From Tetraselmis striata (taxonomy: Eukaryota; Chlorophyta; Chlorodendrophyceae; Chlorodendrales; Chlorodendraceae), in assembly GCA_006384855.1 (NCBI GenBank), contig VCJN01003007.1, forward strand, positions 186,001 through 250,000: DNA of 64,000 bases. Reading direction: 5' to 3'. The position numbers and the translations under genes were made by a program. Positions within the stretch are counted from its first letter, which is position 1; every line of letters starts with the position of its first letter. Positions 57,351-64,000 of this stretch are shown here, in pieces. The notes beneath the pieces are model-generated. The model was not told the DNA's origin and did no database searches. It was given only the letters and a program-made list of their open reading frames with translations.

Positions 57351-58762
57351 TACGTCACAGTAATGGTCTACTGTACGCCTACGGCTCACGACTTTACGTA
57401 CCAAATGTGGCGGACCTGCGACAACGAGCACTGTACGAACTACATGACGCGCCTACTGCTACACACCCAGGAGGACGACGACTACTGGCGCGTACTGTGG
57501 AACTGTACTGGTGGCCCCGTATGAAACAGACTGTCACCAACTACGTGCGACGCTGCCCTACCTGTCAACGTACTAAGGCGGCCCGGCATAAGCCATACGG
57601 CTTACTTCAGCCCCATGACGTACCATCACGACCATTTGAGGTAATATCCCTGGATTTAATCACAGATCTGCCGGAGTGCCAGGGGTATGACTCAGTAGTG
57701 ATTTTCGTATGTCTACTGTCAAAGCGAGTAATTGTTGAGCCAACTACGAAGACAGGTACTGCTGAAGGCCTGGCGGAGATTATGCATCGCTCAGTTTTTC
57801 GTCATTTCGGCCTGCCGGCTAAACTCATCTCTGACCGAGACCCCATATTTATGTCGGAATTCTGGCAAAATATGTTCAAGACCATGGGTACTAAGCTGAA
57901 CATCTCTACAGCTTTTCATCCAGCAACCGATGGCCAGACGGAACGGACTAACCAAACTTGGGAGCAAGTGCTACGCTGCTACGTGCACCCCTTGCACGAT
58001 GATTGGGTCAACCACCTCACCAACGTGGAGTTTGCGATCAACGCTGCTCAGTCGACTTCGACTACTATGTCCCCTTTCAAGGCGACTTTGGGACTCGAGC
58101 CGACTACACCTGCTACTACTCAACTCGCAACCGAGCCAACTCGAGCTCTTCCGGAACACGTCAAGTATGTACAGGAGCTTCATCGCTTCGCGCATGATTG
58201 CGTACTGGAGGCTCAAACTCGTATGCAGACTGCAGCTTTTCGTAAACGACTACCCGTACCATTCAAGACCGGCGACAGAGTTAAGCTGAAAGCGTCTCAT
58301 CTGAAGTTTATTCAACAACCCTGTGCTAAGCTACGCGATCGCTACGTGGGCCCCTTCGTCATTACAGAGCAGATCTCGCCAGTTGCTTTCCGATTGCAAC
58401 TACCTGCGGGCGTACGAGTCCACGACGTGGTGCACGCGAATATGCTGGAAAAGTGGTATGACGACCCTGACCAACCGGCGAAGTCTGAACGAGTACCGAT
58501 TGTCCATGACGGAAACCGATTCCATGTTCAAGACATACTCGGTGTTGCCTTCAACAACAATGGCACTGGACTACTGTTTCGAGTGCGATGGGCGTTCCCG
58601 TACAACGTACCAAGCGAAGACACCTGGGAGCCCCTACGCGGAGTCAAGCACCTGGACATTTTCCGGTCGTTCTTACTATCTAAATCATACCGACAGTTTA
58701 CTGAGAGCTCAGACTTCATTCGGTTCCGGAATCGCTACCCAAGCCGAGTACCTTCCGCCTGA
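57338..58762 (+). CDS. Integrase with C-terminal chromodomain (pol continuation after a -1 shift)
   Basis: The frame containing the ATG at 57407 (451 residues from there) is already open upstream and reads WLVRHSNGLLYAYGSRLY, the usual linker before integrase, so this is pol shifted by one base rather than a separate gene. The zinc site is H13, H20, C50, C53 (numbered from the ATG). The catalytic triad is D83, D143, E179 with a 35-residue D-E spacing. Residues about 370-425 form a chromodomain: QDILGVAF, FRVRWAFPYN, EDTWEPLRGVKHL. This assigns the element to chromoviruses, whose chromodomain steers integration, often to heterochromatin. The break is most likely a one-base mutation or sequencing indel near 57.33 kb; no slippery heptamer was found there. 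Confidence 0.9.
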   Translation, partial: PSWLVRHSNGLLYAYGSRLYVPNVADLRQRALYELHDAPTATHPGGRRLLARTVELYWWPRMKQTVTNYVRRCPTCQRTKAARHKPYGLLQPHDVPSRPFEVISLDLITDLPECQGYDSVVIFVCLLSKRVIVEPTTKTGTAEGLAEIMHRSVFRHFGLPAKLISDRDPIFMSEFWQNMFKTMGTKLNISTAFHPATDGQTERTNQTWEQVLRCYVHPLHDDWVNHLTNVEFAINAAQSTSTTMSPFKATLGLEPTTPATTQLATEPTRALPEHVKYVQELHRFAHDCVLEAQTRMQTAAFRKRLPVPFKTGDRVKLKASHLKFIQQPCAKLRDRYVGPFVITEQISPVAFRLQLPAGVRVHDVVHANMLEKWYDDPDQPAKSERVPIVHDGNRFHVQDILGVAFNNNGTGLLFRVRWAFPYNVPSEDTWEPLRGVKHLDIFRSFLLSKSYRQFTESSDFIRFRNRYPSRVPSA

Positions 58763-58835
58763 ACTTCAAAATCAAGACCAAGACTGTAGTTTCCTGTAGT
58801 TCTGTGACACCTGCACAGCGAGGACGCTTGTGCTT

Positions 58836-58848
58836 AAGGGGGAGAGAG
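58836..58848 (+). other. Polypurine tract (plus-strand primer)
   Basis: AAGGGGGAGAGAG directly before the 3' LTR. Confidence 0.85.
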
Positions 58849-58897
58849 TGTTATACTCCATTTCCCTATAGCCATAATTTTCTGCTATACTAGCAGG

Positions 58898-58914
58898 TAT
58901 AACCCCCGCAAAGG
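58898..58914. repeat. 17-bp target-site duplication of the LINE (left)
   Basis: TATAACCCCCGCAAAGG, an internal part of the LTR, repeated exactly at 61041-61057; the 5' LTR has it once. Confidence 0.95.
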
Positions 58915-60833
58915 TTTTAGGGTTTGGGCATTTGTTGCATGGTGTTGCAGTCTCCTCGTCCGGAATCAAGGTGCTTGGGGCCCCTGTGGGCTCGGCCACT
59001 TTCGCCCGGGAACTGCTGGACAAAACGGTCGAAAGATTTCACCAATTCGGCTCCCGCCTTGTCGGTTTGGCAGACCACTTCCACTCCCACACTGCTACTC
59101 GCCTGCTGCAAGTTTGCGGCCGTCGTTTTGGCCACCATCTCCGCTCCACGCCTCGGGGCTTGGGTCGATCCGAGGGGTATGGCGACACTATTACGTCTTT
59201 CCTCGAAGATGCAGACGCCGCCGCATTTTCAACGCTTGCCGGCATATGGGGTGTTAGCCCCGACCTCTTGGATACGCCCTCCATGCGCACGCAGCTGTCC
59301 CTCCCGGTCCAATTTGGGGGCCTCGGCATCGGCGATAATGTGGTTATAGCAGATGCCTCCCACGTCGGCGCTGCCGCCCTCGTGGTTGGCCAAGCTGTGA
59401 CTTTCCTCCGTGCTCAACACGCCACCCTGAGCGACGCCGGGGCGTTCTTTTCCGACCCGTCCGGCGAATCCAGCCCTCATAGCCTCTACCTTGTTGGGGC
59501 GTCCTCGATCCACCAGGCTATGGCCACCCCAACGTTGGAGCTCGATGCCGGCGCCAACGCGTCGGCGCCGATGTGGGCTGCCGAGCTTCGCGCCGCTCAT
59601 ACCCGTGTCGTTGAGGAGTGTGGAGACGCGGTACTCGAAGATCTAGCGGGGCCGTTGGCCTCTGCCCTAAAGCTGCTCCCCTCCAAGCGCTCCCACGTTG
59701 CCCGTGCCGGCTGCTCGGCCGCCGGGGCTGAGCCGGCGTCTGCAATGCGCTCGGCGGCCGACCTCCGAGCTATCCCGCATTACTCGGACTTCCCCTTGCA
59801 CTCCATGCGGAAAGTACAGGAAACCCTGAGCCACCGCATTCACACGGTCCGTTTCGCAAAGCTCGTTGCGCGTATGCCTACAAGTGGCCCTGACAGCAAC
59901 CGCTTCCGAGGCCGCCTCTTACGCGCTGCGACAGCGTTCCTGGTGACTGCTCCTCCAAGCGAGGGTCGCCTTGGTGAAGTCCGTGAGCGTTCCCCTGAGT
60001 ACTACGATTCCATGTTCCGTGTTGCCGCTTGCCGCCCATTTGGCCTTCCGGCGGCTCCTGTCCTCTCCCTTGGCGAGCCATGCCCTTGTGCTTCTTGCTC
60101 CTTCTCGGTACAAGGTATGCTGGCCCGTTTTGAGGATGCTGGCGTGGAGTTCACTCCTTCAACTTGGGCGGTCGCATACGCTGATCACGTGGCACGTTGC
60201 TCTGGGGGCGTCTCCAATCACGCCGCACACGAGTGGGCCGCACATGGCCTTTCCGACATTTGCCACGACGTGAAGTCCGCGCTGGGCGTGGGTGTCCAGA
60301 TCCTCACGGACCCGTCGGTGCTTGTTTCTCTCCCGAAGGGCAGCGACGGCCGGCCGGCCGATGTTGGGCTTTTCGGGTATGGCGGTATCCGCGGAAACAC
60401 GGTTGCTATCGATACCACCATTGCCCCCATCCTCGGCGTGTCAAGCTCGGATCCAACGACTGCTTTGAGGGCTGCAGAGCGCCACAAAATCCAGAAGTAT
60501 GACGAGGGTGTCCGAAACGCCGCCGGCATGCTTCGCTTTGTTCCATTCGCCGTTTCCGAGTTCGGCTCGCTGGCCCCGCATGCCGAGGCTTTCTTGGTGG
60601 AGCTCGCGAAAGCTAGCCACACACACACTGGCCAAAAAATCGGCCAGCTCTTGTCTGCGTGGCGCCGCCGTTTCTCCTTGCTCATCAACATGGCACATGC
60701 AGACAACGTTCTTGGCGGGGTCGCGTCCGCGCGTGCGGCACGTGATGGTACTCCTGAGCCTGCGTCGCGTCGCTCGTCGGCATGTGTTGCTATGACCCGG
60801 GTCATTGGCTGCAAGCGTCCTCGCCGCGGCTGA
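58914..60833 (+). CDS. C-terminal part of a LINE ORF2 with restriction-like endonuclease
   Basis: Open from the insertion border to TGA at 60831-60833; 634 residues from Leu at 58932 (no genuine start, since the 5' part is missing). The first 150 residues resemble the region after the reverse transcriptase fingers and palm (GIKVLGAPVGSATFAREL; LPVQFGGLGIGDNVVIADAS). C384, C386/C389, H419 and C423 make a possible zinc site. A restriction-like endonuclease region follows: RPADVGLFGYG (D477), VAIDTTIA (D494), HKIQKYD (K519, K522, Y523) and PFAVSEFGSLAPHAEAFL, a pattern of the R2/NeSL-type PD-(D/E)XK nucleases that nick target DNA. The reverse transcriptase catalytic core (FADD-like) is lost, so this copy cannot move by itself. 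The open frame shows that little time has passed since insertion. Confidence 0.8.
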   Translation, partial: VLGFGHLLHGVAVSSSGIKVLGAPVGSATFARELLDKTVERFHQFGSRLVGLADHFHSHTATRLLQVCGRRFGHHLRSTPRGLGRSEGYGDTITSFLEDADAAAFSTLAGIWGVSPDLLDTPSMRTQLSLPVQFGGLGIGDNVVIADASHVGAAALVVGQAVTFLRAQHATLSDAGAFFSDPSGESSPHSLYLVGASSIHQAMATPTLELDAGANASAPMWAAELRAAHTRVVEECGDAVLEDLAGPLASALKLLPSKRSHVARAGCSAAGAEPASAMRSAADLRAIPHYSDFPLHSMRKVQETLSHRIHTVRFAKLVARMPTSGPDSNRFRGRLLRAATAFLVTAPPSEGRLGEVRERSPEYYDSMFRVAACRPFGLPAAPVLSLGEPCPCASCSFSVQGMLARFEDAGVEFTPSTWAVAYADHVARCSGGVSNHAAHEWAAHGLSDICHDVKSALGVGVQILTDPSVLVSLPKGSDGRPADVGLFGYGGIRGNTVAIDTTIAPILGVSSSDPTTALRAAERHKIQKYDEGVRNAAGMLRFVPFAVSEFGSLAPHAEAFLVELAKASHTHTGQKIGQLLSAWRRRFSLLINMAHADNVLGGVASARAARDGTPEPASRRSSACVAMTRVIGCKRPRRG

Positions 60834-61040
60834 TAGCTTACCCCGGGGCGGGGGTCCCTTTGGTCCCTGGCAGCTAAGTGATTTCGTGGTTCCCTTGGCT
60901 CCTTCTTGGTTCTTGGCTCCATGTCCTCCTGCTCGACCTTGGTTTCATGCTCATGTCTCTCTTTTGCTGGCAACCTTTCACAGTTGACGTTAGTTCTGTT
61001 TGTAGTGCGCTTTTGTGAAAGCCCTTATGTAATTAAAAAA
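58915..61040 (+). mobile_element. 5'-truncated LINE inserted in the 3' LTR
   Basis: A 2126-bp insertion bounded by the exact 17-bp duplication and ending in a short A-rich tail (AATTAAAAAA). The 5' end lies inside coding sequence, the usual result of incomplete target-primed reverse transcription. It must be younger than the chromovirus. Confidence 0.92.
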
Positions 61041-61057
61041 TATAACCCCCGCAAAGG
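61041..61057. repeat. 17-bp target-site duplication of the LINE (right)
   Basis: TATAACCCCCGCAAAGG, identical to 58898-58914. Confidence 0.95.
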
Positions 61058-61403
61058 TAGTACGACTACGCATCCGCGGAGTCGCTGTACATATTAGTAT
61101 TGCGGGCGTAAATATTAGTAGTATAAGGCCGAAGACTGTTCTGGAATTCTCTAGAGTTCTCTGACTCAAGCCTTACGTGGCTAACACAGCACGGGTATCC
61201 CATGACACCCGGCTAACATAGCACAGGTATGACTATGACCTCGGCGGGTATAAATACCGCCTCCGACAAGTCTACTAGGTAGAATTCAGAGACAGAACTA
61301 TAACCCAGGAACCCCTGTAACCAGAAGAGATTGGCCATACTTTCTAAATCCTTCCGCTGCATCCTAAAGGGCCTAAAGAACAGGCTTAAGCTAGAGCCTA
61401 ACA

Positions 61404-61408
61404 GCACC
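61404..61408. repeat. 5-bp target-site duplication of the chromovirus (right)
   Basis: GCACC, identical to 52557-52561. Confidence 0.9.
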
Positions 61409-62111
61409 AGTGAGTACTGCGCGTTTGCACATGCCTAAAACCGGGTGGTCGCTCGGTAGGCACCCAAGCAGTGTAATCCCAAGAAAATGATCGGAAAATA
61501 CAGTGCTGGCCGGGTGGCATCAAACCTGCAACCGACTCGTTGAGGTTGTGCCACAGTTTGCGCTTGCCTAAATCCCTGGCGCTTTGACATGCGGTCGGAT
61601 CATACTTTTCAGTGTTACGGCCCAGTTAATTAGGGAACCTAGCGGTAATAGGTACCCGTAATTATAGAGTCTCCCCTGTCCTCAGCGGAAGGAATAGCAG
61701 ATAATTGCCTGTCTGTTCTGGGTTCAATTGCACATGGGTTCTGGCGTTCTCTCAGTCTAGTCGTCGGCTATTTCGAGGCGGTATTTGTACCCGCGAAGAA
61801 TTGCTGACTAGTACACTTGTACTGTGCCGTGATGCAACTACGGTGTGCTGTCTAGAAGCAACCAGAAAATGAAGGAAACTTCTGTGGAATAAGTAAATTT
61901 TTGAAAATATTTTTTTGTCAAATCCAGGAAATAAAAACCGCGGAAATAAAAAGGAACTATTTTGGAAATAGTATTTCCAGGAAATTTAAAAAAGCGCAAT
62001 CCGGGAAATAAACTCCAATGGAATGAAAAAGGCGCCATTTCGGAAATAAGCCCCTACCGCCATGTGTTCCATTCCCGTATGCGGGAATAACATACAGGCG
62101 CTTTTTTGGAA
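61409..62111. other. Non-coding stretch with recurrent GGAAATA motifs
   Basis: No gene seen. From about 61860 to 62060 the motif GGAAATA/GGGAAATAA recurs about seven times, in both the plus sense and as TATTTCC. It reappears once at about 63806 near the end of the compound repeat, so the two may be ends of one element. Confidence 0.4.
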
Positions 62112-62550
62112 TTAAACTACTTCCATGAGCAGGCAGGTAGGCACTCGGCAGAGGCAGGCACAGCCCTTTTTGCCAAAGGACCAGTTTCGGTGAATTACAT
62201 CCGGGTTGAGGCCTGGCAAGACAACCATGATGGGAGTGCAGGGTGGGTGTTGCGCAAGCAACAGCAAAAGGGATGTGCCGAGTCCGGACTGTGCCGAGTC
62301 CGGCACTGTCCGGACTGTGCCGAGTCCGTGTCCCGCCTAATAAGTAGCCAGTGCTGTCGAAGGGTCTTGAGCTGCTGCCACCAACCCTCCGGTGCCGGGG
62401 ATGCCGGCGGCCGATGTACGAATCGGCGCAGGAAGATTCCGGAAATTTCCGGAGCATCATGGCGCCGATTGCACACGGCTGACTTGGGCTGGCACCGCTA
62501 TAGGATTGGGGCATCACTCGGCAGTCGTTTCCTAACCTCAGTTAATACTT
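62112..62550 (+). repeat. Compound repeat, short copy
   Basis: Starts TTAAACTACTTCCATGAGCA and ends near CCTCAGTTAATACTTAACAA. Its first ~55 bp and last ~290 bp (about 62254-62549) match the neighbouring longer copy. The middle differs. The 3' block contains repeated palindromic GGACTGTGCCGAGTCC units (62276-62330). Confidence 0.65.
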
Positions 62551-62558
62551 AACAACGA

Positions 62559-63738
62559 TTAAACTACTTCCATGAGCAGGCAGGTGGGCACTGGGCAGAG
62601 GGAGGCACAGCCAGTTTTGCCATGGAAGCCGGAGGCCACAGCGGCATGGCAGCGCACGCTTCCCATGTGCCCGCTAGGCCGGTGTTTGAAAACGAAGACA
62701 ACACACCGACGGATGCGCGGGCCGGCCACACGTGCGGCGGCTGTCTCCACGCTCCCCGTCCATCGCTTGTGCGCAAGCAAGCTGCGGACGCTCCACGTGC
62801 GGAACAACGAGCACGGCTCGCGTGACGCATCGGAAGCGCCGCGGAGCCGATCGTGCAGGCGAACGCGGGACGCTAGGCTAACGCAGGGACCGCAGTGTCG
62901 CGACGACACGCGCAAGAAGATGCGATTCGGCCCCCTCTCCAACGTCTCCACCACGAGGCGCTCGAGTAGCGCTCCAATGACACGTCGCGCGCAATAAGGT
63001 GGCCAGTAATTTCAGAAGAAAGCTCCGGCGGCGCCACACGTCGGAAGCCGTAGTAAAAGACCGGCAGATCAGCGCACGACGCGCCGGGATGTCAGCAGGG
63101 TAACAACTCGGGTGTCGTCTCGCGCAAGGGTGACGGAATTTCCGCCACGCCGAAGGCAAGCAGAGGTCGGAGGGATCCGGGCTGCAAGCACCATGGACGG
63201 CTGATACCATAGGGGTGTCGGACGTCACGCTGGCGGGCGACGGGGCGAGCAACGTGGGGCCGGCGCGCGATGGGAAAAGCGCCGGAGTGCCACGCCATAG
63301 GGGCCGGCGCGGCTGGCACGCCCGCTCTGCGCGATTGGGCGGCCCATGAACAATAATCTAGCAGCGGAACGCCATCTCTGCGGAGGTTTGACGTGCACCG
63401 ATGATGCCGAGCACACGGTCCCTCACGGCGCAGAGCACCGTGCGATTGTCGGTTGCAAGCAAGCAACAGCAAAAGGGATGGACTGTGCCGAGTCCGTGTC
63501 CCGCCTAAATAGCCAGTGCTGTCGAAGGGTCTAGAGCTGCTGCCACCAACCCTCAGGTGCCGGGGATGCCGGCGGCCGATGAACGAATCGGCGCAGGAAG
63601 ATTCCGGAAATTTCCGGAGCATCGTGGCGCCGATAGCACACGGCCGACTAGGGCTGGCATCGCTATAGGATTGGGGCATCACTCGGTAGTCGTTTCGTAA
63701 CCTCAGTTAATACTACTTAACAGCAACGAATAAACATG
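62559..63738 (+). repeat. Compound repeat, long copy
   Basis: Shares the 5' block (62559-62615) and 3' block (about 63460-63738) with the short copy, but holds about 850 bp of different sequence between. The internal part has only short frames and no recognised domain. Both copies lie head-to-tail, which suggests tandem duplication with later internal replacement or two insertions of a non-autonomous family. Confidence 0.6.
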
Positions 63739-63798
63739 TCACTCGGTAGTCGTTTCGTAACCTCAGTTAATACTACTTAACAGCAACGAATAAACATG
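63679..63798. repeat. Exact 60-bp tandem duplication
   Basis: 63679-63738 and 63739-63798 are identical (unit begins TCACTCGGTAGTCGTTTCGT, ends AACGAATAAACATG). The unit is the end of the compound repeat, and identity implies a very recent event or an assembly artefact. Confidence 0.92.
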
Positions 63799-64000
63799 TA
63801 CTTTTTGGGAAATAAAATAAGCGCTTTTAGGGTAATAGGTGCAGCTAAAGGCCGTCAATTACACGTCAAAGAACCTAAGAGTAAAAAATAAAATGAAATG
63901 AAATAACTAAAGCCGGCGCGAGGATCGGTACCGTATAATGGCGGCGGGGCGGCGGCGGGGCGGCATTGCGGCGCGGGTGGCGGGCGGGGGCCCGGAGAGG
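63799..64000. other. No gene recognised
   Basis: AT-rich, then a GGCGGGGCGGCGGC-rich end running to the window edge. Confidence 0.4.

Larger units (their letters stand above)
52562..61403 (+). mobile_element. Full-length Ty3/gypsy chromovirus with a nested LINE
   Basis: Complete LTR retrotransposon: 5' LTR, primer-binding site, gag, pol, integrase with chromodomain, polypurine tract, 3' LTR, flanked by a 5-bp GCACC duplication. Without the nested LINE and its extra target copy (2143 bp) it is about 6.7 kb. The two LTRs differ by only four substitutions and one 4-bp indel over about 412 bp, so insertion is recent. All coding modules are open except one -1 shift between RNase H and integrase near 57.3 kb. 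It lies at the 5' side of the copia relic, in opposite orientation. Confidence 0.95.
58849..61403 (+). repeat. 3' LTR of the chromovirus, split by a LINE
   Basis: LTR sequence runs 58849-58914, is interrupted, and resumes through the second target copy (61041-61057) to 61403; about 412 bp of LTR. It ends CCTAACA like the 5' LTR. Confidence 0.95.

Noticed and set aside
57407..58762. Integrase as a separate gene starting at ATG 57407
   Set aside because: The frame is already open upstream and encodes the normal RNase H-integrase linker, so this is pol with a one-base shift.
58915..58926. TTTTAGGGTTTG at the LINE 5' border as telomere repeat
   Set aside because: The bases are in frame with the LINE protein and are followed by no further repeats, so the likeness to TTTTAGGG is chance.
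60218..60973. 251-codon minus-strand frame in the LINE
   Set aside because: It is antisense to the conserved endonuclease frame and has no domain.

Overview
The window is nuclear DNA of a eukaryote, most likely a GC-rich green alga or a similar ciliated protist. The evidence for this is a spliced Rab23 gene (a cilium-linked GTPase), many short GT-AG introns with two apparent GC-AG introns, no bacterial operon layout, and a mix of LTR, LINE, hAT and tyrosine-recombinase elements. The species cannot be fixed from sequence alone. Long G or C homopolymers (about 15 to 53 bp) are scattered between 0.6 and 46.2 kb, in spacers, introns and one transposon ORF. None was seen in the last 17 kb.

Layout. 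0-23 kb is gene-poor and full of decayed mobile DNA: a LINE 3' end (5.06-5.43 kb), a structurally complete hAT element with 17-bp inverted termini and a perfect 8-bp target duplication (5598-7187), a broken tyrosine recombinase (7.7-9.2 kb), two diverged copies of a gag-like ORF (12.6 and 17.0 kb), a possible piggyBac tail (15.8-16.1 kb) and other degenerate ORFs. 23.7-27.1 kb carries one long intronless gene on the minus strand, an acyltransferase-3 membrane protein with a C-terminal SGNH-like domain. 31.35-42.74 kb holds an intron-rich minus-strand gene. I can trace about 20 exons, with nearly all splice phases compatible, coding about 1,180 residues of a mostly disordered protein I do not recognise. 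43.96-45.88 kb is an 8-exon Rab23 orthologue of 239 residues on the plus strand, divergently arranged to that gene.

47.6-64 kb is a transposon pile. A decayed Ty1/copia element lies on the minus strand (48.56-52.03 kb). Next to it is a young Ty3/gypsy chromovirus (52562-61403) with nearly identical LTRs, a 5-bp target duplication, Gag, Pol and a chromodomain-type integrase. Its 3' LTR was later split by a 5'-truncated LINE (58915-61040) flanked by a perfect 17-bp duplication. The right end has two neighbouring copies of a compound repeat and an exact 60-bp tandem duplication.

The most unusual content is in the chromovirus. Between Gag and protease, Pol carries a region resembling Dam-type N6-adenine methyltransferases (DLDGA...NAPY) followed by a degenerate Nudix-like box. 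Gag and Pol are joined by a textbook -1 frameshift heptamer, G GGA AAC, directly before the gag stop codon.
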